The notes: generated from the letters alone by a model not told the origin. A DNA stretch of 64,000 bases from Ornithodoros turicata (GCF_037126465.1 NW_026999326.1:1824001-1888000), one strand, 5' to 3'. Shown: positions 43,886 to 54,069, counted from the stretch's first letter. Numbers and translations: made by a program.

Positions 43886-44963
43886 AGCAAAGCGCAGTGG
43901 AGCAGGCAGCATATTCACCTCTACAGCGGCAACAGGACTGTCATATCCACAGGAGGGAGCCAAACAGACCCAATCCCTCTTAAGGCTGAAATTCGGCAAG
44001 GCTGCCCCTTGAGTGGTCTCCTGTTTAACCTCGTGGTAGACGTCATCGTAACAGCCGTACAAGAAGACAACTCCACGCACAACGTCCTGGCATACGCTAA
44101 CAACCGGGCACCGATGGCAGAAGACCCGGACGCACTCCAAATACCCATCGACAGGATCTCAAGCATGGCCAAAAGACTGGGGCCGAAAGCTGAACGCGAG
44201 AAAATGCCGCAGTTTCCATCTGTCTGGACAGCAACCAGTTGGTCTGCGGAACACGGCGTTTTCCGTAAACAGCGCGTCATTTTCAAAGCCATCGTGGAGT
44301 TTGAGGTGATGAAGTACCTTGGACGGCCGGTTGGCTTGAAAGTTCTGCAGGACGGCGAATACCTCAAGGCCACAAAGGAAGCAGCCACTAAGATCCTAAG
44401 CTCAACAGTGGCTCCCTGGAAGCGCATCGACGCAATCCGCACCTTCATCTGTCCTGCACTAAACTTTGCCATGCGATGCGGGACGATTGACCAGACGCAA
44501 TGGTCCAGATTCGACGACCACCTCAGACCACTCCTGAAGACGACATTATATCTTCCCCAATCGGCAGCCACAATCAACATGTACGGGAGCAGAACATCAA
44601 GCGCCTGCGGAATTCCGATCGCAGCAGAACTCAGCAACCTCTGTCGCATTGATAACGCCTATAAGCTCCTCACTTCTCGGGACCCAACGGTGGCCGATCT
44701 CGCGAGCAATGAACTCCGTGAAACGACTTCGTCGCTCAGTAGGACCAGACGACATCGAGGCCTTCGTAAATGGCGTAAACGAAGGCGAGTTTCGCGAAGC
44801 AAGCAACCACCTAGGAAGCGTGTGGACTGAGGCAAGAAAAGCATCAGGACAGCATGCAGTGAAATGTGAGCTGAGTGGAGAAGCTGGACCCGCAGTCACC
44901 CGTGCGGACACGTCCCTAACCAAGAAACACCGCATAAGGCTGATGTCACGCTTCCGAGCTTAG
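43886..44963 (+). pseudogene. R2-like copy 1, reverse transcriptase C-terminal half
   Basis: Resumes with AEIRQGCPLSGLLFNLVVDV (RT motif B), then LAYANNRAPMA where the catalytic FADD is expected: both Asp are Asn. YLGRPVG, PWKRIDAIRTFICPALNFAM and RPLLKTTLYLPQSA (thumb) follow, then CGIPIAAELSNLCRIDNAYK. A frame change near 44,700 leads to GSVWTEARKASGQHAV. The catalytic site is destroyed. Confidence 0.88.
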
Positions 44964-45162
44964 CTCTTAGACGAAAGAGATACCAGCTCCAACGTCTGCG
45001 CTACCAGGGTAAAGCCATGGAACACGTCGCATTAGACCGTGCAAGCTTCCACTTTATAACGACTGCAGCTACACTACGTTCGCAGACTGGCGGTTTATCC
45101 ACAAAGCGCGCCTAAACCTCCTCCCACTCAACGGAGCCTTGGAGTCATGCGCACGATAAACG

Positions 45163-45555
45163 TTGCAGGCGATGTGGCCACGACTGAGAGACACTACCCC
45201 ACGTCATGGCTCACTGCATGCGCATGAGCACGCTCTACACCGCCAGGCACAACAAACTCGTCGAGAGGGTAAAGCAAGCAGCCAAGGGACGCTTCACTGT
45301 CATCAGGGAAAACCAGAACAAAGGCGACACAGGCCTTCGTCCAGACATCGTCCTTGCAAGAGGAGAGGAAGCACTAATCATAGACGTGACCATCCCCTTT
45401 GAAAACAGACGGGAAGCCTTCACCAAAGCATGAGAAGCTAAGGTACAAAAGTACCAACCCGTAAGCAACCACGTACTGAGACGATTCCAAACGGTACACT
45501 TGGACGCGGTGATTGTCGGATCCCTGGGAAGCGGGGACCCGGAAAACGACAAAAC
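45163..45555 (+). pseudogene. R2-like copy 1, RLE endonuclease region
   Basis: MAHCMRMSTLYTARHNKLVE leads to GLRPDIVLARGEEALIIDVT and PFENRREAF, the PD..(D/E) core of the restriction-like endonuclease of R2-type elements. KVQKYQPVSNHVL and AVIVGSLGSGDPEN follow after a stop at 45,431. It would nick the target DNA for primed reverse transcription. Confidence 0.82.
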
Positions 45556-46110
45556 GGCATGGTTTTCGAGACACCGAATAAAAACTACTCCTCTGAAGAC
45601 ATCCGGTTTCGTTTTTCTCCCTCGCATACTCCTCTCCCCAAGGATCCTCTATGTACGTCAGCCGTCACGTGAGCATGACGTCCCCAAAGGACAAAGTGGA
45701 GCGGAGGGCTGCACCGTTTCTGGGAATGCAGATAGTTTTTTTTTTTTTTTTCTATGAGTGTACTGAACAGAAGGCTGCGTCGTGATACCTGTGTTTACAT
45801 TGACGCTACTCCGCATTTTCCTCTGCATCACGTGTGATTGTTACTCAAAGTCATCATAATGAGCAAATGCTAGCACGCTAGAACCAACTATCGCGCAGGC
45901 ATGCGCAAGTCGCGTGCGGCATTGCTCTTATGTACGTCACGCGAGAGGTCGCTGCGGTCTTTACTCAGGACCAACTTCGGCATAGAAAAAACTGGATTAT
46001 AAATTGTGCGATACGATTTCTTCTGAAATATTTTGCACGGTTGTTGTCAGAAGTATTAGAAATCATAATGCGGTGTTTCCCAGACCTATGTTTTCGACTG
46101 GACTGTCACT
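45550..46110. mobile_element. Truncated MITE copy, inverted relative to 50,416-51,056
   Basis: Matches about 50,416-50,995 in reverse complement (ATGTACGTCAGCCGTCACGT, GACGCAGCCTTCTGTTCAGT, CGATTTCTTCTGAAATATTT blocks). It keeps one end: GGACTGTCACT followed by TTAA at 46,111-46,114. The other end is fused to the RLE region of R2-like copy 1. Confidence 0.8.
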
Positions 46111-46356
46111 TTAAAGAAGATGAAGCCGCTCGCCGTGAGTGAAATCATCGCTGCGTTGTGTGACAATATACGTCCACCTCGTAACTGGGAAAGAAGGGCC
46201 TTAAATACCTTTTAATGCTTCCCATGACCTCTGCACCTTGCAGCAATTACCGCTAAGAATTGTCTTTACTTGTATTACTAGAATTTATTATTAATATTAA
46301 TTCTACATTATTATTATCTATTACTATTGCTCTAAGAAATATCTTTAGCATTATTA

Positions 46357-46510
46357 AATACTCTGTTCTGATCAGCTTAATATCTTATACGAGATATCTT
46401 ATCTTTCGACTCGCGATATTAATCTTATTTTCGGCCCGAGACAGTGTGTCTGAAGCTCGCCTCGGCACTGTCAAGGGTTGCCCCGGTATTGCACTACCTC
46501 CAGGTGCAGC
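46357..46510 (+). pseudogene. U2 snRNA pseudogene, positions ~33 to 3' end
   Basis: AATACTCTGTTCTGATCAGC and TTAATATCTTATACGAGATA correspond to the U2 branch-site region and stem-loop II (canonical ..ATCTGTTCTTATCAG and TTAATATCTGATACG). A diverged middle follows, then CGGTATTGCACTACCTCCAGG matching the 3' stem-loop (GGTATTGCAGTACCTCCAGG). The first ~33 nt of U2 are missing, replaced by AT-rich sequence. This is the downstream part of a U2 gene cut near the point where the element at 46,880 also enters U2. Confidence 0.72.
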
Positions 46511-46851
46511 CGACCCGTCTCAAATAAAAGAAAATAATTCGGAAACTGCACCAATAAGCAGCGAAGCGAAAGGGAGCCCAAACTGGCGACGTGCCATGCG
46601 CGGACGTAGAAGGCGAGACTGCGACAGAAGCGAAAGGGGGAGACATGCAGTCTATATCCCTTCTCGGTCTTTTGGAGGATACAAGGGAGAAAGAAACACG
46701 AGTTCCGTCCACTAACGTGCGCATTTCATGCAGTCCGACTATCATTCTAGTGCTTCTTACACGCACCACATCATGTCGAATTTGGCGACGTGAGACACGC
46801 GAAGGCAGGTACCGCGACCGTGACCAGAGAGAGAGATGGACGTGCAATATC
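46511..46851 (+). promoter_or_regulatory. U2 gene spacer/promoter copy 1
   Basis: About 340 bp between a U2 3' end and the next U2 5' end. It shares with 49,888-50,165 the blocks AATAATTCGGAAACTGCACC, AATAAGCAGCGAAGCGAAAG, ACACGAGTTCCGTCCACTAA and GCACCACATCATGTCGAATT. As the conserved sequence just upstream of U2 it should contain the snRNA proximal sequence element, but I could not delimit it. Confidence 0.55.
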
Positions 46852-46879
46852 TTCGCTTCTCGGCCTTTTGGCTAAGATC
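46852..46879 (+). pseudogene. U2 snRNA 5' fragment, positions 1-28
   Basis: TTCTCGGCCTTTTGGCTAAG, preceded by CGC and followed by ATC, is the near-invariant U2 5' end. It stops after ..AAGATC, where R2-like copy 2 begins (GGAATACAAAGC). Confidence 0.85.
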
Positions 46880-46946
46880 GGAATACAAAGCTGTACAAGC
46901 AAAAGCAAAGTACAAGAGATGTTGACAAGAGCTGCGAATCACTCGG

Positions 46947-48559
46947 ATGGCAGCCCGTAGTCCTGGAGACAGCGTTCAGCAGCGACATCCGCAATGCTCT
47001 GGTGGCTGCCTGACGGTATGGTTTCCTGTTCCGGACGACTTCACCTGCCCCGAGGATGACTGCTCTACTGCCTTTCGCACAGGAGTATAGACGTCTCAGC
47101 GGCGCTCCTTGGAACGGCACCTGGAGCTAGCCCACAAGGCAAGTATTACGAGCACGGTATACCGGTGCCGCATATGCAACCGCACGTTGGGGCCGAGGCC
47201 ACTCTACCACCAGTGCCTTCAAGATCACGACGCTCCTAATGAGGCCTCACGACAGTTCCCGCACTTGTGTACAACGTGTGACCGCTCATTCCCCTCAAGG
47301 AAAGGACTCTCGAATCATATGCTCTGGCACCAAAAGGAAGAGGAGAAAGGCGGACGAGCAACAACAACAAGAACATGTGAGTCAGCTGGCAATGCTCAAC
47401 CCCCACAGGGGAGCAACGCCCCTTTCCGTCATGACCCACGCAGTCCAGTCAGCCCAGCTGCCGCCCGTCAGAGCATGACTGTATTTTCAACTACCGATAG
47501 GTCTTCTTCAGGTCATGAACTGATATATTCGCAAGGAGCTGTTCCAACATCGTCGTGCCTTGACCATACGTCACCGCAAGAAGATGCAACGTGCCCCACG
47601 GGAAATAGACTGAGGACACCGGAAAGCGCCGCCGTGTTTTCCGCCCCGTCGTCATGCATTCCGCCGTCATCCGGCGCGGGTGCGGAGTACCAGGAGCCTG
47701 CTCTATCCCGAGAGCAAGTAGGCCTACCTGACCATATGGGGGGCATGACCCGGAGAGAACACCAGCGAGCGCGGAACGGGCTCAAACCGGTTCGGCGAAC
47801 GTGGACGGCGATCCAGTGGAGCCCGCCGAGACCATAAACGGCGCACTTCAGGCGAACCCATTCAGTTCCCTGGCCCCTACGCTGACTGAGGAACCAAGGC
47901 CTGTGCTGACTCCACGTGACAACGTAGCAGCGTACGAGATACGCAACAGCCAAGATGGAATGCTGCCTTCGCACATCGTGACGACCCTAGTGATCGGCAA
48001 CGATGACAACGATCTACCAGAAGAACAATCAACCACGGAAGTAGAGGGCCTTACCACGGGGACAAATAATCATGGTGAAGGTACAGGCCCTTTACAGCTC
48101 CTGCGGGACCTGGCAGCTGAGGTCCGCCAAATTATGAACGGAGTACGAACAGAAGAATCGTGGGAGAGGTTTGAACGCCTCCTTGAAGATGCGACTGCGT
48201 CTGTGGCAGAATATGTAAAATTACCACCTCTGCGGGAAGCAGATGAAGGAACCAGCAGGACCATTAACCCGGAGGACCCGAAGGCAATTCAACGCTTATA
48301 CAGAAGGAACCGCCGGCAGGCGGTGCGTCTAATCGTACAGGGAGCACATACGCGTTACTCCATCGAAGCAGCCGAGGTGGAACGACACTTTTCAGGAGTA
48401 TGGAGCGCGAGCTCTACGCCGGACCTTGCGGCCTGCCGACGGCCTAGGGCTGAAAAGCAAGTAGACCTCAGCCCGTTCTCGCCGGAAGAGGTGCCTAGGA
48501 AAGCTGCACGTTGTGAGAACACTGCGCCGGGCTCCGATCGTCTTACATACCGTCATTGA
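46947..48559 (+). pseudogene. R2-like copy 2, N-terminal zinc fingers and RT entry
   Basis: ATG 46,947 opens MAARSPGDSVQQRH. Finger 1 is CPEDDCSTAF..RRSLERHLELAH with a TAG at 47,088 between its halves; finger 2 starts YRCRICNRTL; finger 3 is CTTCDRSFPSRKGLSNHMLW followed by H. A low-complexity linker leads, after a frame change near 47,810, to PEDPKAIQRLYRRNRRQAVR and PFSPEEVPRKAARCENTAPG, then a stop at 48,557. The reverse transcriptase catalytic core is missing. Confidence 0.82.
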
Positions 48560-48599
48560 CTCGCAGCCGACCCGCAGTGCACATTTCTCGCTGCAGTAT

Positions 48600-48643
48600 T
48601 CCATCTGTGTATGATGTGGAATGCCACATCATACACAGATGGA
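48600..48643. repeat. Perfect 20-bp hairpin at the RT deletion junction
   Basis: TCCATCTGTGTATGATGTGG (48,600-48,619) and its exact complement (48,624-48,643) flank a 4-nt loop AATG. The left side follows element sequence before the deleted RT core and the right side begins the sequence after it, so the inverted copy sits exactly at the deletion. Confidence 0.9.
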
Positions 48644-48644
48644 T

Positions 48645-49868
48645 ACATGCTGTGTATGCCAGTTGGGATGCATGCAGCCATCTTCAACGTCAATGGAAAC
48701 GCCATTCCTCCGCTGAGGGACTTTGAAAAAATTGCGTACCTCGGTAAGCCGGTGGGGTTTTCGCTGCTCAACGGCGATTCAGAAGTGCACAACACGATAT
48801 ACCTAGTGCAAAAGCTGCTGTCCTCGATGCTGGCTCCATGGCAGCGACTGGATGCCATACGAACATTTTTGTACCCAGCATTAAATTTTGCCATGAGAAC
48901 AGGCATCATCGCCAAGACGCAGTGGGAAAAACTCGACGCGCTGCTACGACCACTCATTAAGCGCACTCTATACCTCCCTAAAAATGCATCAAATGAATAC
49001 ATTTATGGCAGCGCAAAGAAAGGAGCGTGTGGAGTCCCCATCGCTGCTGAGCTCAGCGATATCTGCCATGTTGACAATGCATATAAGTTACTAACTTCGA
49101 GGGATGAGGGATTGTCCCGACTGTCGATGGAAGATCTCATTGACATTGTGGGGGATCACTTACGGCGCCCAGTGAATACAGCCGACGCCGAGGCATACCT
49201 GAATGGGGACACCGAGGGAGACTTAAGAGCAGTATCCACCCAGCTACGGAGTGTCTGGACGGAGGCGAGAAAAGCGTCCAGACGGCTGAACATCACCTGG
49301 ACCTTGGTGGAGAGCGACCCATGCATAGGCCGGCGGAGTACTACTATTACGCCTCGAACGCGTACAAAACTACTAGCTAGCATACGGGCCCAGCTCAACT
49401 CTGAGAGGGATTGCCGCCTGCAGTCCCTACCAAGCCAGGGAAAGGTGATGACCTGCATTGCAGCAGACCGGGCGAGTAGCCACTTCATCAGGACTGGTGC
49501 TTACACGCGCTTTGCGCACTGGCGGTTTGTACATCGGGCGAGGTTGAATTTACTCACGGTGAATGGAGCCAGGCAGTGGGCCCCAGCCAACGATAACAGA
49601 TGCAGGCGCGGCAACCATCCTGCATAGACGTTGCCACATGTCGTGAACCATTGCATGGTGCACAGCAGGGCCATGACAAAGAGGCACAACAGAGTTGTAG
49701 ACAGACTAAAGAAGGCTGCTCTGACCTGGTTCACTATAATAGAGGAAAATCAAGACACCGGAGGGCTTGGTCTGAGTCCTGACTTGATCCTGGCAAGAGG
49801 GGAGGAAGCCATCATCCTGGATGTAACCTGCCCTATCGAGAATCAGCCCGAGGTCTTGCCAGGCCTTG
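48645..49868 (+). pseudogene. R2-like copy 2, RT thumb and RLE remnant
   Basis: Open from 48,611 to 49,627: YLGKPVGFSLL, PWQRLDAIRTFLYPALNFAM, RTLYLPKNASN, CGVPIAAELSDICHVDNAYK, VWTEARKASRRL and FAHWRFVHRARLNLL, colinear with copy 1. After a frame change the RLE reads GLGLSPDLILARGEEAIILD and VTCPIENQPEVLPG, then runs into U2 3' sequence at 49,869. Copy 1 has about 50 more residues here, so the RLE C-terminus is lost. Confidence 0.85.
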
Positions 49869-49887
49869 ACTACCTCCAGGTGCAGCC
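49869..49887 (+). pseudogene. U2 snRNA 3' fragment
   Basis: ACTACCTCCAGGTGCAGCC matches the end of the U2 3' stem-loop and is identical to 46,493-46,511 except at the last base or two. It directly follows R2-like copy 2. Confidence 0.7.
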
Positions 49888-50165
49888 CACCCGTCTCAAA
49901 TCAAAAAAAAAATAATTCGGAAACTGCACCAATAAGCAGCGAAGCGAAAGGGAGACGTGCAGTCTATATCTCTTCTCGGTCTGCAAGACGGATACAAGGG
50001 ATAAAGAAACACGAGTTCCGTCCACTAACATGCGCATTTCATGCAGTCCGATGATCATTCTAGTGCTTCTTACGCGCACCACATCATGTCGAATTTGCCG
50101 ACGTGACACCCCCGGAGGCAGATGCCGCGACTGCGACGGAAGTGAAAGATGGGCGTGGAATATTT
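49888..50165 (+). promoter_or_regulatory. U2 gene spacer/promoter copy 2
   Basis: Direct repeat of 46,511-46,851, lacking ~65 bp present in that copy (GCCCAAACTGGCG..). It ends at the U2 start at 50,166, the sequence just upstream being GGAATATTT. Confidence 0.55.
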
Positions 50166-50195
50166 ATCGCTTCTCGGCCTCTTGGCTAAGATCAA
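50166..50195 (+). pseudogene. U2 snRNA 5' fragment, positions 1-30
   Basis: ATCGCTTCTCGGCCTCTTGG then CTAAGATCAA: one substitution (CTCTTGG for CTTTTGG) from canonical U2. Similarity stops at 50,195, within two bases of the break at 46,879, and unrelated sequence follows. This suggests another insertion at the same U2 position. Confidence 0.82.
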
Positions 50196-50411
50196 AGCGT
50201 GATAGAGGTGACACCAGTACTGCCGGTGTGTACCGCCCTTTTCAGGGCGATTGCGGTGCCACCCTTGAGGTTTGCACAGAGAATTTTACCTGCCAGGCGT
50301 GGAGAATGAGGTGTAATGTTGCTCACGGCAAGCCTCCCGTAGACGCTGTAACACTATTCTCAAGGTGCAAGCAAAAAATCAAATGGGCCCCACGAAGAGA
50401 ACAAAAAGGAC
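50196..50411 (+). other. Sequence joined to the second U2 5' fragment
   Basis: About 215 bp that are neither U2 nor the 5' end of R2-like copy 2. An open frame continues through it (CTENFTCQAWRMRCNVAHGK). It may be the 5' end of a different U2-targeted element, cut off by the MITE at 50,416. Confidence 0.35.
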
Positions 50412-50415
50412 TTAA

Positions 50416-51056
50416 AGTGACAGTCCGGTCGAAAACATAGGTCTGGGAAACATCACCTTGTGATTTCTAATACTCCTCACAACAACTGTGCAAAATATTT
50501 CAGAAGAAATTGTATCGCACGATTTATAATCGATTTTTTTCTATGCCGCAGTTGGTCCTCAGTAAAGGCCGCAGCGAGCTCTCGCGTGACGTGCATAAGA
50601 GCAATGCCGCACGTGACTTGCGGAAGCCCGTTTGCGCGATAGTTGATTGTTGCGTGCTAGCATTTGTCCATTATGATGTTTTTGAGTAGTAATCACGCGT
50701 TGTGTAGACTAAAATGCACAGTAGCGTCAATGTAAAGACAGGTATCACGACGCAGCCTTCTGTTCAGTACACTCATACACAAAAACACCTCTCTGCATTC
50801 CCAGCAACGGCGCAGTCCTCCGCTCCACTTTGTCCATTGGGGACGTCATGCTCACGTGACGGCTGACGTACATAGAGGATCCTTGGGGCAAGGAGTATGC
50901 GAGGGAGAAAAACGAAACCGGATGTCTTCAGAGGAGTATTTTTTTATTCGATATCTCGAAAACCACGCCATTTTCTGAGCTGAAACTTTCGACACAGCAT
51001 CTAAGCCTCCGTGGCAGTTGGCAAAAATCAACTTCCGGTTTTCCCGGACTGTCCCT
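50416..51056. mobile_element. TTAA-flanked MITE, complete
   Basis: TTAA at 50,412-50,415 and 51,057-51,060. The inner ends AGTGACAGTCCGG and (complement) AGGGACAGTCCGG match at 12 of 13 positions. At 641 bp it has no transposase frame. A truncated inverted copy lies at 45,550-46,110, so the pair brackets the U2/R2-like block. Confidence 0.85.
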
Positions 51057-51060
51057 TTAA

Positions 51061-52165
51061 ACGCTCTGAATTTGGAAACAAATGGATGGCACCTGCTGCA
51101 CTGTTTGAGTTGCACGAAAATCGAATTATTATGAAACTCCAACTACAAAAATCTAACCCCCTCGTGTCCTTTTCCCCCTACATTTCTTTTTAAATTTTTG
51201 CTCAATTACTCACGTATCTTTTACCCTGAATGCTAATGTTGTTCGGGTTTGGACATGAGAGTGGTGTTATTGCTGCTGTCCAGTTTACAGACATTATTTT
51301 ATTACGTGGTTTTTAACTCTTAACTAGTTATATTGAGTCCCTTTTAACCTCCCCTTTATTTCTACCATTCTCATCTTCATACCATAAATTTTATCTTAAC
51401 TGAGCCCCTAAACTTTTAATCTTTTCACCTTTACTTACTTTTATGCAATTTACCTCATCGCTATCACCTGTCATCAATCACCCTTCAGGAATTCACCACT
51501 CATTACACCATAATCATCACTCACTGCTGACATTATGCAGAGAGTAGCGATATTGTATAAAGGAAAAAGAAAACAATATAAAAGCAGGTCGAAAAACAAG
51601 AAAACTAGTGAACTAAACGTCATAACCACTCCAGTATGAATGGCGCGTGTATGCAGGAACGAACGAGTGGCCCCTACTGCGGCGTAAAGCACGCAAGCCA
51701 GCACATGAGTAAGGTGACTGAAAAGCCACCGTGAATGCACCTCAGGCAATGTTTTGACGCCCCTGTAGTAGTACTAAAGAGTGGCCCCTGTCGGAGAGTC
51801 AATCTCATAAGGCAGTAAATGTGAGCTTCTTTTATTCTTTTTAAATTTTTCTGGCGTGAAAAAGTGGCAGCTGCGGAGGCGTAACGCTTAGCAAGCCAGT
51901 GAGTGAGTGGCGACTGTCGCGGCGTAAGGTACACAAACAGCCAGCAAATGAGACTTTCATACCCTTTTTAGTCCCCTTATCTTATTTTTCCCAGGGGCTG
52001 TAACAAAACAAATTGTCATGAACGAATCAGAGAAAGAATGAGGTGTGCATGGAAAATGTGGCTCTGCCCATTTTGTGACTGTGCGTATGAACGACATACA
52101 TGTAGGCTGAGTGTATGACGATCACTAAAGTTTCTCTTGAATTTACTTACAGGAACGAAAGCACA
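51061..52165. other. Anonymous DNA with degenerate short repeats
   Basis: Units resembling GAGTGGC..CTGCGGCGTAA.GCACGCAAGCCAGC recur loosely at about 51,660, 51,850 and 51,905. No gene supported. Confidence 0.35.
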
Positions 52166-52169
52166 GACC

Positions 52170-52640
52170 TGTGGGCCAACGTCACCCCCCCCCCCCCATT
52201 AATGATGAGTGTGGGCTTATGAGCTCTATTGCTCTAACGCCCGAAAAACACCTGAAATGGCGGCGAATACGGTGCCAGCCGAGGACGAGGCCCGCTTGCG
52301 GGTTCGGTTTCATCGTCCCTCGTTGCAAAGCAGCCACTCTCGCAGGTGGTGCTAAGTAGGTGGCTCGCCACCTACCTCCCCTTTCAGGGCGTTGTACACT
52401 AGCTGAAGAAGGGCCCTCTTCTGGGCGTGGTCCATGGCCCCCTTCTGAAGCAGCCTGACCCAGTGCTGGACACCCTGTTATCATGGTCCCGATGCCCATG
52501 CCTCGGGAGAAGCGCCTCACGACCACCGCTCACCGTGAAGCGGCCGACCTCTCGCCGTAGATCCCGGCTCCTTCTGCTGCCCAGGAGTACCCTGACGAAG
52601 AGGGCACCACATCGACAGCCATGAGAACCAGGCGCCGCAC
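52170..52640 (-). pseudogene. Unclassified minus-strand coding remnant
   Basis: Read on the minus strand, 52,480-52,360 encodes QHWVRLLQKGAMDHAQKRAL then LQLVYNALKGEVGGEPPT and a stop. This looks like a real C-terminus because of its regular helical composition. The frame is not continuous upstream. A C-run at 52,185-52,197 follows. The family is not recognised; it is probably a mobile-element protein. Confidence 0.3.
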
Positions 52641-53352
52641 CACCGCCTCCGACTGCTCAGTGGACATCATGGCCATCAGCCCCACCGACGGTCCACATCA
52701 TGCTCTCTCCCTGGACCTTACTCGGACCCCCCCCCCCCCCGATCATCTACAGTCACCGCAGCCTTGTGGCCTCTACACTACGGGGAGGTGCTTGCCTCTA
52801 TGTCCTCCATGAGGACACCATCATCTAGGAACCTGGCGTGGCACAGGCGAGAAGAAGTCAAAACAATGAAGAGCGCGCAGCAGAACTTCCGAGGCCAACT
52901 TGCGCGAAAACGAGATCGAAGCTTTCCGGGAAAACGACGCTCTCCCTAACACCTCAAGGACCGAATCTGCCATGGAAGATGCCATTGAGGTTCCGCAACC
53001 GAAACCCCCCTCCCCCACCCGACACGATAACCCGAGTCGACCACAAGACGAGCCAGATGGTGTGCCACAACCTCCTTCGGTCGCTCCAGATCAGCCAAAC
53101 CAGTCAGCAGTGGCGAACAACACATCACAGCATCAAAGAACTCCATCCATTGCACAGGTTTTGCCCATCCGCGTGAAATGTACATCGCTAACCTGGACGC
53201 ATATCTTCAGTCAACGACGCCGACGAAAACACGGAAGTAGCGAAGTAGAAGCCCCAGCGGAAGTAGAAGCCCCCCTACTGGAAAAAAAAACATACAACTG
53301 TCCGTTTGGCAGTTGTACGGTAGAACTGAACGACCTCTTATGGACACCATAG
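52640..53352 (+). pseudogene. Unclassified element N-terminal region with zinc-finger start
   Basis: Pro-rich frames (PQPKPPSPTRHDNPSRPQDE) lead to a basic stretch (SQRRRRKHGSSEVEAP) and YNCPFGSCTVELND, the first half of a C2H2-type finger (CX4C) like those opening R2-like ORFs. The frame stops at 53,352, where a hairpin-rich insertion begins. It may be the truncated head of another RLE-type LINE. Confidence 0.35.
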
Positions 53353-53390
53353 GATGCATTGCCTTGTGTGGAGTCCATACATGTAAGGCC

Positions 53391-53434
53391 TCCTATGGAC
53401 TCCGTAGATGTTTTCATCTACGGAGTCCATAGGA
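53391..53434. repeat. Perfect 20-bp hairpin with TTTT loop
   Basis: TCCTATGGACTCCGTAGATG and its exact complement flank TTTT. Similar shorter motifs (ATGGACACCATAGGA, GGAGTCCATAC, GGACTCCGTGG) surround it at 53,340-53,460. It is probably the core of a small MITE inserted in the frame ending at 53,352. Confidence 0.85.
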
Positions 53435-53459
53435 TGGCCACACACGGACTCCGTGGCCA

Positions 53460-54069
53460 TGTGGCTTTGTACGGAGCCTGTTACCATTTTGAATAGCTAT
53501 GTAACGTATATGCATAGTGTTTCCGATCTGAGAGCAAGACAGGCAATAGATGTCAACATAATCACAGAGAAATTCTTTACGTTTTCTTTAAGAAATGTGC
53601 TAAGTAGCTATTTACAGAGTGGATACGTTCACTGAGGCTACTGCCTTTCCTGCATGCTTTTTTCTTCGCATACACCTCAAAGCAACCTGTAATGTACAAA
53701 ACAAAACATAAGCTTCTTTTTTGTTTTTCACTACAACAAAAGTTCACTGAGAAATCTTCTAAGTTGTGCACTCTATTTAAATGGATGAATTACTTAAATC
53801 CCTGAAACATATTTTGTATTCAACAGGAGTGAGAGAGTACAGACTAACTGCTACATGATGATAACAAGAAAAATCGTTACAATTGTAACAAGAAACAAGT
53901 TTGTGTTGAGCAACATCTTTATCTAGATCTTGACATAATATGGAGTTCAACAACATGGACAACAAGAAACGAGGAAGACGCACAGGGGCCCTGCAACATG
54001 GAGAAGCAGAAATCAGGAAGACATACAGGGATCCAGGGCGCTGTCTTTCAGGTTTCTTCTTGTCCAGTA
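53460..54069. other. Anonymous AT-rich DNA
   Basis: Nothing recognised beyond short open frames. Confidence 0.4.

Larger units (their letters stand above)
40781..45555 (+). mobile_element. R2-like non-LTR retrotransposon, copy 1 (degenerate)
   Basis: Gene order N-terminal zinc fingers, reverse transcriptase, C-terminal restriction-like endonuclease (RLE) on one strand identifies the R2/RLE group. It is broken by stops, frame changes, a (GTT)n retroposon end at 41,173-41,220 and a ~1.2-kb insertion at 42,690-43,885. No U2 or rDNA sequence adjoins it on either side: the 5' side is an inverted duplication and the 3' side a truncated MITE. Confidence 0.85.
46880..49868 (+). mobile_element. R2-like non-LTR retrotransposon, copy 2, inside U2
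   Basis: Flanked 5' by U2 positions 1-28 and 3' by the last ~20 nt of U2, in the same orientation. It has a three-finger N-terminus, RT flanks and an RLE remnant, but the RT core is deleted at 48,560-48,645 and the 3' end is cut in the RLE. R2-clade elements that target U2 genes (Keno lineage) are known; this copy fits that targeting. The U2 stretch ~29-168 is absent, probably removed with the element's own 3' end by a later deletion. Confidence 0.82.

Noticed and set aside
46493..50195. Direct repeats around R2-like copy 2 as LTRs
   Set aside because: They contain a U2 3' end at the start and a U2 5' end at the finish, so they are target-array spacers, not element termini.
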